The notes below the pieces were generated by a model that saw nothing but the letters and a program-made list of their open reading frames with translations, made no database searches and was not told the DNA's origin. This document shows positions 1 through 8,631 of a stretch of 64,000 nt of DNA, in pieces. Source of the stretch: Paenibacillus_AR mesotrionivorans (GTDB taxonomy: Bacteria; Bacillota; Bacilli; Paenibacillales; NBRC-103111). Every line of letters begins with the position of its first letter. The first letter of the stretch is position 1. Location of the stretch: contig NZ_JBJURJ010000002.1 of the NCBI RefSeq assembly GCF_046098205.1, positions 1 to 64,000 of the forward strand, written 5' to 3'. Both the position numbers and the translations under genes were made by a program.

Positions 1-1388
1 TCCTGGCAGCCGTCCCCGTCCACATCCGCTGTGGACAACGCATGGGCGCCTTGTTTGGCGAAGCTGCCGAAGCCCGGATTGGAGCCATTGGGCTCATGGA
101 GCGTATCCGCGAAGGGATTATTCATGGTGACCCAACCGCTGTCGGTATACCACAGCTCCGTGAGCTCCTTGCCATCCCAGTTGTAGGCGGCCATCGTCGC
201 CCGTGTGTAATACCCGCGGGCAAACAGTGCCGAAGGGGTGCGTCCGTCCAGGTACGCCACCCCGGCCAGGAAACGGTCCACCCGATTGCCCGGTTCAATC
301 CGGTTCCAGGAATAATCGCCCCACATCAGCCCGTCGTCATGGCGTCCCGGCTTGTAGCGTACGGTGGAGAGCTCTTCGCCAGTGTCGCCGCGGAACACGG
401 TCAGGTATTCCGGGCCTTTCAGGATAAATCCTTCAAACTCCCGCAGCTTGTTCCGGGGACTCCGGCTGGGGGCGTATACGTCTACGAAATAGTCTGCCAG
501 CTTCTCCGCATCCTCCCGGGACAGCGGATAGCTGTACTGAGGCGCGATGCCAAAGCAATCCTCCAGCGTAGCGGGCCAACGTCCAGCCACCACTTCTTCA
601 TGGGCATGCCAGCTCTGGAACATCTCTACAACATGGGCCACATAATCCGCGCCGCTCATCCGGTAATCGTCGGTGTGGCTGTACCCCGCCGCAGCATCCT
701 CCGGGAGGAGGGTAATGAACGCCTCGGAGACCGGCTTGCCGTCCTCGTATCGGATCACCTTGGTACCCGGCGCGGTTTTGAACATAAGCTCGGCCTTGCC
801 GTCGCCGTCGAAGTCATACACCAAAAATTGCGTATAATGCGCCCCCGCCCGGATATTGACTCCCAGGTCGATGCGGTACAAAAGCCGGCCATCCTGCTTG
901 TAGCAGTCCAGGTAGACGTTGCCGGTATAACCCACATGGGAAACATCATGGGAGTTGGACGGATCCCACTTGACGATATATTCATACTCGCCGTCGCCAT
1001 CCACATCGCCCACACTCATGTCGTTGGCGCTGTAGGTATAGGCTTGGCCTGCGGGGGTGACCCCGTCGGCAGGCTTCTGCAGCCGGATCTCCAGGTAAGG
1101 AGCTTCCCATGCCTTTACTTGGGCACTAGTCTCCTGCTCCACCCCGTTGACCACCGCCGCCACCGCATACACCGACTCTGCGCTGCCGGAGCGGTCCAGA
1201 TAGTTGGTGCTGTCCGTCACGTCAGCCAGCTTCACGCCGTCACGGTACAGGCGGAAATCCGCCCCCGCCATGCCGCGTGTGGAAGCACCTGTTACTTCAT
1301 TGCCCAACAGCCGCCAGTTGACGAATATTCCCTCGGGGGTGGGGACTGCCGCCAGCCCCCGGTTCAATTGCTCCATCTGTACACCCAT
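1..1388 (-). CDS. Rhamnogalacturonan lyase, PL11 (YesW/YesX-like), C-terminus cut by window edge
   Basis: Likely cleaves the rhamnogalacturonan I backbone of pectin by beta-elimination. The 462 visible codons start with an Ig-like N-terminal domain, followed by the beta-propeller catalytic region. FG-GAP-like calcium loops of the type DVDGDGEYEYIVKWDPSN and YDFDGDGKAELMFKTAPG are visible, as is the PL11 segment GYTGNVYLDCYKQDG with NIRAGAHYTQF. The ATG at 1388 is preceded by GGAGGTAAG, and no other start fits. The C-terminal part lies beyond position 1. No signal peptide is seen, so the enzyme may be cytoplasmic and act on imported oligosaccharides (inference), as with YesX. It lies downstream of an LplA/LplB/YtcP-type transporter in the same direction, but a terminator and about 800 bp of repeats intervene, so it probably has its own promoter. 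The family call is firm; choice between endo- and exo-lyase is not possible here. Confidence 0.9.
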   Translation of the reverse strand, partial: MGVQMEQLNRGLAAVPTPEGIFVNWRLLGNEVTGASTRGMAGADFRLYRDGVKLADVTDSTNYLDRSGSAESVYAVAAVVNGVEQETSAQVKAWEAPYLEIRLQKPADGVTPAGQAYTYSANDMSVGDVDGDGEYEYIVKWDPSNSHDVSHVGYTGNVYLDCYKQDGRLLYRIDLGVNIRAGAHYTQFLVYDFDGDGKAELMFKTAPGTKVIRYEDGKPVSEAFITLLPEDAAAGYSHTDDYRMSGADYVAHVVEMFQSWHAHEEVVAGRWPATLEDCFGIAPQYSYPLSREDAEKLADYFVDVYAPSRSPRNKLREFEGFILKGPEYLTVFRGDTGEELSTVRYKPGRHDDGLMWGDYSWNRIEPGNRVDRFLAGVAYLDGRTPSALFARGYYTRATMAAYNWDGKELTELWYTDSGWVTMNNPFADTLHEPNGSNPGFGSFAKQGAHALSTADVDGDGCQ

Positions 1389-1662
1389 TGCTTACCTCCT
1401 GCCCTGCTGGTTATCTACACACATGTGTCCAGTGTAGAGTACCTCCGCGTGCAGCTTCCGGCAATGGGACATTTTTGATAGGCGCGTTTCGCCAGCTAAT
1501 ATTATCTTGATGAGATTGCATTATCTTGCTGCGATAGGATAAAACCGTTTTCATTATATATATTACATATTATTACTTTTTTTATATATTAAGTAATATA
1601 CAAATCACTATTATTCTATGAGTTTCCGCCATTATTGGCTGAATCCGCCTCAGCAGGAGCGC

Positions 1663-1845
1663 TAACGGAACTAAGAAGCCCTTAAACATCAAAATGTGCC
1701 GTCTGCATATTGTAACGGAACTCAGCAGCCCTTAGAGCATGAAAACAGGGCTAAAAACCCGACTTTTGTCCTCTAAGAGTTTCTCAGTTCCGTTGCAGCC
1801 GAAACAACCGGAATATGAGCCTCTAAGAGTCGCTGAGTTCCGTTA
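1663..1845. repeat. 183-bp composite palindromic intergenic element, copy 1
   Basis: Two forward TAACGG half-sites start at 1663 and 1713, and two inverted CCGTT-type half-sites end at 1795 and 1845. The 50/83/50 spacing is identical to the copies at 16057, 31444 and 57396. Each half-site continues as an AACTCAGCG..CTCTTAG-like arm. No ORF lies inside. It sits in the gap between the lyase start and the permease operon end. The rest of the 1389-2121 gap holds an AT-rich tract (about 1540-1620) that may carry the lyase promoter, plus tandem repeats. Confidence 0.85.
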
Positions 1846-1880
1846 GCCGGTTAACGAAGCATAACGTGGCATTTACAGAA

Positions 1881-1960
1881 GGCGGATAATGGTGCTAGTT
1901 GGCGGATAATGGTGCTAGTTGGCGGTAATAGTGCTGGGAGGCGGGTAAGGGTGTTGGCAG
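1881..1960. repeat. 20-bp tandem repeat, about four units
   Basis: Units at 1881-1900 and 1901-1920 are identical (GGCGGATAATGGTGCTAGTT). Two degenerate units follow to about 1960. It is non-coding and lies in the gap between the lyase and the transporter operon. Confidence 0.8.
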
Positions 1961-2007
1961 GGACAGGATAGCAGCAGATGGAAAGGGTCGGTGAAGAGAG
2001 CATGAGT

Positions 2008-2110
2008 TGACGGTCGATTTGGAGGAACAAAGTAAGCTGTATCATAGAGCGAACCAATTGGCCATCGGTTTGGAGCAGCAAAAGGAGCTGTGTCATGGAG
2101 TGGACTAATT
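2008..2110. repeat. Degenerate ~50-bp tandem duplication
   Basis: Two diverged copies share the pattern TCGRTTTGGAG.A.CAAA followed by AGCTGTRTCAT and then GA.T/CCAATT or CTAATT. The first runs about 2008-2058 and the second about 2059-2110. No convincing gene overlaps it. Confidence 0.55.
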
Positions 2111-2121
2111 CGCTTTCGAAA

Positions 2122-2155
2122 CAAACAAAAACTACCCTCCCAAGAGGAGGATAGT
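2122..2155 (-). terminator. Rho-independent terminator of the binding-protein/permease operon
   Basis: On the minus strand ACTATCCTCC and GGAGGGTAGT form a stem around a short loop, followed by TTTTTGTTTGTTT. It lies 38 bp after the stop codon of the last permease gene. Confidence 0.85.
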
Positions 2156-2192
2156 CTCTCTCACAAACAAGGCCGGGGAAGCCCCCTTGCCC

Positions 2193-3074
2193 TTACCCTT
2201 TCACCGCACCGATCATAACACCCTTGACGAAATACTTCTGCACGAAAGGGTACACCGCCAGAATCGGCACGGTCGCTACCATGATGGTGGCGTACTTGAT
2301 GGTTTCGCCAATCTTGAATTGGTCCCCGGAGCTGGCTCCGGCCGTCATGCTGTCCGTGGAGTTGGCGATGAGGATTTCCCGCAGCACCAGCTGCAGCGGA
2401 AACAGGTTCCGGTCCTTCAGGAAGATGGACGCATAGAACCAGGCATTCCATTTTTCCACCGCATAATACAGAATCATAACCGCCACTACCGGCATGGACA
2501 GAGGCAGCACAATCCGGAACAGAATGGTCAGATGGTTGGCGCCGTCAATCTTGGCCGATTCCTCCAGACTCTCGGGTATAGCCTGGAAGGACGTGCGCAT
2601 AATAATCAGGTTGAAGGTACTCACTGCAAACGGGATGATGGTGGCCCATAAGGAATCAATGAGGCCCGCCCCCTTGACCACCAGATACAACGGAACCAAA
2701 CCGCCATGGAAAAACATCGTAAATACGATCAGAATCGTAAACAAGCTGTTCCACATAACCCCTCTGCGGGACAATACATAGGCCGCAATAGCGGTCAGAA
2801 GCAGGTTCAGCGATACGCCTGCCACCAGGATAAACAGCGTGTTGCCGTAGCCCTTTATGATTCCGGGGTTGTTAAATACACTTTTGTAGGCTTCCAGGCT
2901 GAAGCCCAAGGGCTTGTACATAAAGCCCCGGTGGGCGATAAGCTGGGACGAATCGCTGAAGGAGGCAAACGCTACATACAACAGCGGATACAAGGTGACG
3001 ACCACCAGTGCGGAAAGCACCACGTAGATGGTGATAATGAAGGCTCTTTCTCCAGAGCCGGTTTTCGCGTACAT
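2193..3074 (-). CDS. Carbohydrate ABC transporter permease, YtcP/LplC type
   Basis: One of two membrane subunits of a CUT1-type oligosaccharide importer. It has about six predicted membrane helices, the first at residues 15-37, and the cytoplasmic EAA loop EESAKIDGA at about residues 171-179, which docks to the shared ATPase (no ATPase gene is nearby, as usual for this family). It ends with the typical GAVKG tail. An upstream TTG at 3089 overlaps the ribosome site itself, so the ATG at 3074, preceded by GAGGAGGAATAAT, is taken as the start (293 aa). It is the last gene of the operon, 53 bp after its partner permease. The nearby PL11 lyase suggests rhamnogalacturonan oligosaccharides as substrate, which is inference. 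Confidence 0.93.
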   Translation of the reverse strand: MYAKTGSGERAFIITIYVVLSALVVVTLYPLLYVAFASFSDSSQLIAHRGFMYKPLGFSLEAYKSVFNNPGIIKGYGNTLFILVAGVSLNLLLTAIAAYVLSRRGVMWNSLFTILIVFTMFFHGGLVPLYLVVKGAGLIDSLWATIIPFAVSTFNLIIMRTSFQAIPESLEESAKIDGANHLTILFRIVLPLSMPVVAVMILYYAVEKWNAWFYASIFLKDRNLFPLQLVLREILIANSTDSMTAGASSGDQFKIGETIKYATIMVATVPILAVYPFVQKYFVKGVMIGAVKG

Positions 3075-3127
3075 ATTATTCCTCCTCAAGGCTTTCTGTC
3101 AGAAAAGCCAGCTTCGTAAGCATATGC

Positions 3128-4087
3128 TTACCACAGACCGCTGTCGTTCACCTTGCGGCTGATATAGTTCGCCGAGATCAACAGCACCAGATTCACAATC
3201 GAATTAAACAGTCCCACTGCGGTACTGTAGCTCCAGCCGAATTCCAGAAGACCCTTCCGGTACACGAAGGAGGATATCACATCCGCCGTTTCATACGTAA
3301 CCGGATTATACAAAAGGATAATCTTCTCGAAGCCGACGTTCAGCATATTGCCCATCCGGAGAATAAACATAATGGTGATGGTGGGCAGAATGCCGGGCAG
3401 CGTAATATAGAACATCTGCTTCAGCCGGCTGGCGCCGTCGATCCTGGCCGCTTCATATTGCTCCTGGTCAATACCCATCAGAGCCGCAATATAGATGATG
3501 GAGTCCCAACCGATCTTTTGCCATACTTCAGAGAAAATATAGATCGGGCGGAACAATCCGGGCTTCTGCAGCATCGCTGCCCCGTCATAGCCGAACCAGG
3601 AGAAGATTGTATTAATAATGCCGTTGCTATTGGTGAAGTCGGTAATCATGCCGCAAATAACGACCAGCGAAATAAAATACGGCATATACGAAACCGTCTG
3701 GACAACCCGTTTAAAGGCCTGGTTCTTCACTTCATTAATCAGCAAGGCGAGAATGATCGGAGCCGGGAACATAAAAATCAGGGAGTATACACTGATAACG
3801 ATTGTGTTAATCAGAATCCGCCAAAAATAATAGCTGCCGAAGAAATCCTTGAAGTGGGCTAAACCGACCCATTCGCTGCCCATAATCCCTTTCATGGGGG
3901 AATAGTCCTTAAAGGCGATTACCGCCCCGTACATGGGGAAATAATGGAAAATAATGTAATATGCTAAAACGGGAATCATCATAAAATACAACAGCTTATT
4001 CAGCTTAAAGTCCCGTTTAAACCGGTGCTTGAAGCTGTTTCTGTCTATTACGGCCTCATGACCTTGAACCGCCGCCACCTTGGACAT
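3128..4087 (-). CDS. Carbohydrate ABC transporter permease, LplB type
   Basis: Partner membrane subunit of the importer. The N-terminus carries the family hallmark LNKLLYFMMIPVLAYYIIFH and the segment YFPMYGAVIAFKDYSP. The EAA loop QYEAARIDGASRLKQ is in the second half. The longer frame to 4132 is rejected because a GGAGGAG site lies 9 nt before the ATG at 4087 (319 aa). It lies 75 bp after the binding-protein gene and was probably co-transcribed with it. It resembles B. subtilis LplB and many Paenibacillus pectin or xylan oligosaccharide systems; the real substrate cannot be read from sequence. Confidence 0.93.
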   Translation of the reverse strand: MSKVAAVQGHEAVIDRNSFKHRFKRDFKLNKLLYFMMIPVLAYYIIFHYFPMYGAVIAFKDYSPMKGIMGSEWVGLAHFKDFFGSYYFWRILINTIVISVYSLIFMFPAPIILALLINEVKNQAFKRVVQTVSYMPYFISLVVICGMITDFTNSNGIINTIFSWFGYDGAAMLQKPGLFRPIYIFSEVWQKIGWDSIIYIAALMGIDQEQYEAARIDGASRLKQMFYITLPGILPTITIMFILRMGNMLNVGFEKIILLYNPVTYETADVISSFVYRKGLLEFGWSYSTAVGLFNSIVNLVLLISANYISRKVNDSGLW

Positions 4088-4162
4088 CTCCTGCCACTCC
4101 TCCTTCTCTATCAAAACCGGGAGAAGGGACAACCCGCTTCTCCCGGCACATCTGTTCTACGC

Positions 4163-5800
4163 TTACCGCTTGTTGTAACGCTCCAGTGCCGCCTTCTTAA
4201 TTTCGATGGCACGGGACAGCTTGATGGAGTTCATCTTCTCTACATACTTCTCATATGCTTCCAGCGGCTCTGCGCCCAGAATAATCTTCAGCGTCATTTC
4301 ATCCACCAGGGTATTCACGTCGGTCATGATCTTGGCAAACTCGGCGCTTTCCTCCGGAGTGGGGGTTACCAACGGCATCTGGTACTTGGCCATGTCTGTC
4401 TTCTGCCAGATGGATACCGCCTGCTGCTGTTCCGGCATGTTCAGATACTGCTCGGAATAACGTTTATCCTGAACGAAGGGGCCCATGGTATTGCCTCTGA
4501 TGTAAAGGCTCATGGCTTGTGCCGGCGCCAGTTTGTCCGGGTTCTTCATGATCAGATCGGTATATTTCGGATAGCCGTTCTCCATCTTGTAGCTGGTGCC
4601 TTCGGTACCGAAGTTATGGAACAGCTGACCTTCTTGGCTGTAGCCGTAATCCAGCATTTTCACAGCAAGCTCGGCATTTTTGGATTTGGTCGAAATAGCC
4701 ACCATACCTCCGGTGGAGAATGCATAGTCCCGTTGGCCGAATTTCGGCGTTTCGCCCTTCTTCAGAACCGGATACGGGGTTCCTACCACAGAAGCCTTAG
4801 CGTCCTTTTCCTTCAGCAGAGGCTGCCATTTGCCGATGCCGCCGCCGGCGTTGCCCCAGGTTGCGCCTGTTGCGCCGGAGGTAATGTTGGCGTCCAGCAC
4901 CTTGGAATCCACAGTGGCCACATCCTTGTCCAGCAAGCCGTCCGCATACCATTGACGGAAGAGCGTCAGGAATTCCTTGTAGCCTTTTTCGGCAGGACCA
5001 AACTTGACGGCGCCGTTCTCCAGATAGAAGTCACGGGTTACACCGAAGGCTCCCACGAAGGCGCCGTTGCCCAATTCATTAAACACCCGCGGCTTGCCCA
5101 CGAAGGAAATAGGGGCCTTGGCACCCTTTTTCTCCTTGAAGGCCTTCAAGGTAGTGGTCCAATCGTCAATGGTTTCCGGCACCGGCAGTCCCAGCTCATC
5201 CAGCCAGTCCTTACGGATAACAGGACCTTGGAAAATCAGGAGAGAATCATCGCCCCGGATGAACGGGAAGGAATAATAGCTGCCTTCATCCGTTTTGACC
5301 ATCTTGTCGATTTCCGGATGCTCCTTCAGAAACTTCTTGTAATTCGGCGCATACTTGTCGATCAGGTCATTCAGCTTCATGATGTAGCCGTCTTTGATAG
5401 CTTTTTCCGGTCCGCCCGGGAAGTTAAAGAAGTTGTATTCCAGCATATCCGGCAATTCCCCGGAAGCCAGCATCACGTTGAAGGCTTCATTGGTCTGGTT
5501 GGCAGGCGGGGTGGTGAAATTCACCTTGATGCCTGTCCGCTTTTGCCATTCCTGATAGAAGGGAACCTCTTCATGCTTGGACTTGACGCCCACCAGGTTG
5601 TTGGGCAGAGCCCCCCAGTAGGTCAGGGTTTTGTCGGTTTGAATCGGATACGTAACCGCTGCTGCCGGAGCTGCAGAGGAACCTGCGGCAGGGGATGCCG
5701 CACCTTGGTCCCCGCTTTTGTCAGAGCAGCCTGCCAGCGCTCCACCTGCCATTGCGAATGCCATCAGAGCGGGCACTGTCTTTTTGAATGTATTCCGCAC
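4163..5800 (-). CDS. Extracellular solute-binding lipoprotein, LplA type
   Basis: Binding protein of the same importer, anchored outside the membrane. A GTG start at 5800 has a AAGGAGG site at ideal distance. The signal peptide ends in the lipobox LAGC with Cys25 as the lipidated residue, followed by a Ser/Ala/Gly/Pro linker. The 545-aa length and the pattern DKTLTYWGALPNN and QEWQKRTGIKVNFTTPP fit the large LplA/YtcQ family (about 500-560 aa). It precedes two permeases and follows the AraC-type regulator gene, from which it is separated by a terminator, so it likely has its own controlled promoter. Oligogalacturonan or rhamnogalacturonan binding is an inference from the neighbouring lyase. 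Confidence 0.93.
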   Translation of the reverse strand: MRNTFKKTVPALMAFAMAGGALAGCSDKSGDQGAASPAAGSSAAPAAAVTYPIQTDKTLTYWGALPNNLVGVKSKHEEVPFYQEWQKRTGIKVNFTTPPANQTNEAFNVMLASGELPDMLEYNFFNFPGGPEKAIKDGYIMKLNDLIDKYAPNYKKFLKEHPEIDKMVKTDEGSYYSFPFIRGDDSLLIFQGPVIRKDWLDELGLPVPETIDDWTTTLKAFKEKKGAKAPISFVGKPRVFNELGNGAFVGAFGVTRDFYLENGAVKFGPAEKGYKEFLTLFRQWYADGLLDKDVATVDSKVLDANITSGATGATWGNAGGGIGKWQPLLKEKDAKASVVGTPYPVLKKGETPKFGQRDYAFSTGGMVAISTKSKNAELAVKMLDYGYSQEGQLFHNFGTEGTSYKMENGYPKYTDLIMKNPDKLAPAQAMSLYIRGNTMGPFVQDKRYSEQYLNMPEQQQAVSIWQKTDMAKYQMPLVTPTPEESAEFAKIMTDVNTLVDEMTLKIILGAEPLEAYEKYVEKMNSIKLSRAIEIKKAALERYNKR

Positions 5801-6014
5801 TCTTGTTAACCTCCTTTTTAATCGTCCGTAAAATGGGCTGTTATCCTGCGAGCTGCTCGCCGGCAGCTCATGCCTTTACTATAAAGTTTCCCCGCTTCCC
5901 TTGTATATCTTCAGTACATCCAAAGGAATTGAAAACGCTCTGCAGGGAATCGGCAATATCGCCAAACACATACGCATATGGTCCAAAAACCGCTTTTTCA
6001 TTGCTCTTGGATAA

Positions 6015-6053
6015 GAAAAAAACCCGTCCGGCAGACCATACTCCGGATCAGGG
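6015..6053 (-). terminator. Terminator after the AraC-type sensor-regulator gene
   Basis: Read on the minus strand, a stem built on TCCGG and CCGGA, flanked by CC and GG pairs, is followed by seven T residues. It lies 17 bp after the stop at 6070, so the regulator is probably a separate transcript from the binding-protein operon. Confidence 0.65.
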
Positions 6054-6069
6054 CTTGAGGCAAACCGCC

Positions 6070-8445
6070 TTATTCGTCGTTTATTTCCTTGTACTTGCCG
6101 GGGGTGATTCCCTCTATTTTTTTGAAGGTACGGATAAAGGTGCCCACATCGTTAAAGCCGGATTTTTCGGCTGCTTCATTCACCGTTAACCGGCTCCCCG
6201 ACATCAGCTGCTTGGCCCGTTCGATGCGCTTCCGGTTCACTGTCTCCAGGAGACCTTCCCCCGTCTGGTCCTTAAACAGCTTGGACAGATAAGTGGGCTT
6301 CATCTCGAACAGCTGCCCCAGCAGGGAAACATTCAGGCCGGGATCGGTATAATGCCCGTCAATATAGGCGGAAACTTCCCCGATCAAGCCGTCCAGAGCC
6401 CGCTGGCGGTTCAATTGGACATTTTGCATACGTTTGGCTTCGGCAAATTCACAGGCCTCCTGAAGCATGGAAACCAGCTGCTCCCGCATTTCGGCCAGCG
6501 TCTCCGAGGAAGACAGCCTGTCTATCCGCCTGGGGTTCTGGATCAGAATATTCTCCTGGGCTCCGCCTAATTCCCCGATGCTCTTGATGAGCGTGCCTAC
6601 CAGATCCAGCATCAGACAGCGGGCTACCGGCACCGATACGGAATGCTTGGAGAAGTTCATCTCCAGAACCTCCTCCAATGCGCCCTTGGCAGCGGGGAAA
6701 TCCCCCACCTTCACATAATTGATCAGCTGCTGCTCGCTTTGCAAAGGATAATAATACCCGGAATCCGACTCCGACCGGCTGGTGTAGCGTTCAATCTCCT
6801 CATAGGGGAGGATCTCCTGCTTGCCCATGACCAGCTTGTATTCCATCGAATACATCGCTTCCTGATAGGCCTGATGAGCCTGCTCCAGTCCGCTGTGCAC
6901 GCTGCTGAGGGATACCGTGATATAGATGCTGTATTTTTCGGCCAAAAATTCCTGGGCTGTGCGGGCAACCTGGAGCAGATCCTGCATTTGCTCCTCCGGG
7001 GATTTCGCAGAAAGGCTGATCAGGCACGCCAGCGCATCATCCGCTTCCGTCATATAGCCGCGATGCTTACTGTTCGCCAGCTCCTCCACTACATTGGTGA
7101 CGATGAAGTCCAGCAGCTTCAGCTTTTCTCCGGTGCTTTTGCCTTGAATGCGTTCCAGGAAAATATCATGGTCCTCCACGTAGAACAGCAGAACGGCAAA
7201 TTCCTCCGACAGCAGCTCCATCTCATAAGCAGCCAAGGATTCCTCCAACGGCAGGCCGTTATCCGGTTTACCCTTCAAGAGCCGGGTGACAAAGTTGGAG
7301 CGCAGGGTGTAATGCTGCTTTTTCATCTCCAGCACCATATGATCCATTTCTGTCAGGGTCTGGTCCACCGCTTGCTGGATATATAGAAATTCATTGCCGT
7401 TATTCTCCCTGCCTGACGGCTTATTGCGGAATGCGTAAACCAGCCGTTGGACAGGGTTATAGTTTTTCCTCAGGAAGAAATAAGTCAGAAGGCCTCCGCC
7501 CAACAAGCTTACAGCAATGCTTGCCAGGGTCAAATTGCGGACCAGCTGGGCTTTTTTCCAATAGATCTCACTGGGGATGATGGAGATGTACTGGAGCTTG
7601 GAAACCGCGGAAGGGATATTGAATACCTCGTACTTATTCCCCCCCGATTTCCAAAAGAACATCCCTCCTCCCTCCGGAAGTTTGCCGAAGGGCAGCTCCG
7701 AGGAAAGGGTTGATTCGGAGCTGGAGATTAACACCTTGTTATCGGCGTCCGCAATCAGGACCTGGCCTTTGCTGAAGGCCTGAATATTGTTGATGGCCGT
7801 GAGAATCTTGGACTGGTCCACCATAATAACGTTGGCGCCGGCTGGTTTGCCGTCCTCGTAATCATAGGTGCTGATATAAGCCAATGCAGGCAAAGAGCCG
7901 CCTCTGTCCAGAAGCCGCTTCATGGGCACAAAGCCCTTGAACTTGTCCCTGCGGAGGAGGCTAATCCATTCCTCGTAGCTGAGCTCGGAGGACTGGTGGT
8001 GCTCGTTATAAGCGAACCGGGTATCGCGGTAAATGCCGGGCAGCATCACCGTATCCTGTTTGGCGATATAAACGTAGAATAAGTCCGCCTCGGAATACGC
8101 CGTTTGGTACAAAACCAGATCCTTGGTGGCACTGTGAAGATCATACAGATATTCTTCCGGATAAATATTGTATTTATGCTGGTCCACCAGCTCCCGGACC
8201 TTCGTATTCCAGTTCAGCTCGAAGTTGAGGCGCTCCATTGCCTCCACCTGCTTGTCCATCAGCTCCCGCAGCTGCTTCAGCAGCGAGTTGTTGGCCAGAT
8301 GGATTTCATCGGTCAGCATTTTGCTGGACTGCATGTAAACCAAGGCGCTTAAAATAACCGGAAGCAGCAAAACAGCCAAATACGACAACGTCCACGTCAT
8401 CAGCACACTGCGGCTGTTAAACCATTTTTTTCGTTGTTTCTCCAT
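6070..8445 (-). CDS. Membrane-anchored AraC-family transcriptional regulator (YesS-like)
   Basis: Probable one-component sensor-activator of the adjacent transporter. Helix 1 (about residues 15-37) and a second membrane segment (LVRNLTLASIAVSLLGGGLLTYFFL) frame an extracellular sensor of roughly 270 residues. A long cytoplasmic linker follows, then a C-terminal AraC/XylS DNA-binding domain with two helix-turn-helix units (LNVSLLGQLFEMKPTYLSKLF and LTVNEAAEKSGFNDVGTFIRTF). The frame opens at 8595, but the ATG at 8445, six bases after GGGAGA, gives the expected short cytoplasmic N-terminus (791 aa). Directly upstream of the binding protein, it likely senses an extracellular saccharide and activates that operon (inference). 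A TTGTTT/TACAAT promoter is visible. Confidence 0.9.
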   Translation of the reverse strand: MEKQRKKWFNSRSVLMTWTLSYLAVLLLPVILSALVYMQSSKMLTDEIHLANNSLLKQLRELMDKQVEAMERLNFELNWNTKVRELVDQHKYNIYPEEYLYDLHSATKDLVLYQTAYSEADLFYVYIAKQDTVMLPGIYRDTRFAYNEHHQSSELSYEEWISLLRRDKFKGFVPMKRLLDRGGSLPALAYISTYDYEDGKPAGANVIMVDQSKILTAINNIQAFSKGQVLIADADNKVLISSSESTLSSELPFGKLPEGGGMFFWKSGGNKYEVFNIPSAVSKLQYISIIPSEIYWKKAQLVRNLTLASIAVSLLGGGLLTYFFLRKNYNPVQRLVYAFRNKPSGRENNGNEFLYIQQAVDQTLTEMDHMVLEMKKQHYTLRSNFVTRLLKGKPDNGLPLEESLAAYEMELLSEEFAVLLFYVEDHDIFLERIQGKSTGEKLKLLDFIVTNVVEELANSKHRGYMTEADDALACLISLSAKSPEEQMQDLLQVARTAQEFLAEKYSIYITVSLSSVHSGLEQAHQAYQEAMYSMEYKLVMGKQEILPYEEIERYTSRSESDSGYYYPLQSEQQLINYVKVGDFPAAKGALEEVLEMNFSKHSVSVPVARCLMLDLVGTLIKSIGELGGAQENILIQNPRRIDRLSSSETLAEMREQLVSMLQEACEFAEAKRMQNVQLNRQRALDGLIGEVSAYIDGHYTDPGLNVSLLGQLFEMKPTYLSKLFKDQTGEGLLETVNRKRIERAKQLMSGSRLTVNEAAEKSGFNDVGTFIRTFKKIEGITPGKYKEINDE

Positions 8446-8488
8446 CCACATTCTCCCATCAGTTGGGTTTCCGGCATGAGTCCCCTCT

Positions 8489-8517
8489 ATTGTACATGCA
8501 AGCCTAGCGCAAAACAA
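8489..8517 (-). promoter_or_regulatory. Probable sigma-A promoter of the YesS-like regulator
   Basis: On the minus strand TTGTTT (8517-8512), a 17-bp spacer and TACAAT (8494-8489) lie about 45 bp before the chosen start. The -35 match is weak. Confidence 0.4.
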
Positions 8518-8543
8518 TGTGGCAATTATCTGATGAAATCTTC

Positions 8544-8573
8544 TTGACTTCATACAAATAATCAAAATATAAT
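8544..8573 (+). promoter_or_regulatory. Sigma-A promoter for the methyltransferase-like gene
   Basis: TTGACT (8544-8549) and a perfect TATAAT (8568-8573) are separated by 18 bp, 58 bp before the ATG at 8632. Confidence 0.75.
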
Positions 8574-8577
8574 AAAC

Positions 8578-8597
8578 ATATGAACAATTGCTCATAT
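8578..8597. promoter_or_regulatory. Near-perfect palindrome at the transcription start (operator-like)
   Basis: ATATGAACAATTGCTCATAT is symmetric around CAATTG with one mismatched pair. It begins four bases after the -10 box, where a bound dimeric repressor would block transcription. Confidence 0.5.
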
Positions 8598-8631
8598 ATT
8601 CATGAAGTTACATAAAGGAGGCGTATCTCTC

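Noticed and set aside
42..1478. Long plus-strand open frame opposite the PL11 lyase
   Set aside because: The minus strand encodes a clear PL11 lyase with ribosome site and family motifs; the plus frame has no recognisable domain and is a shadow of GC-rich codon usage.
4025..5809. 594-codon plus-strand frame opposite the binding protein
   Set aside because: Antisense to a well-supported lipoprotein gene; no family features and poor ribosome site.
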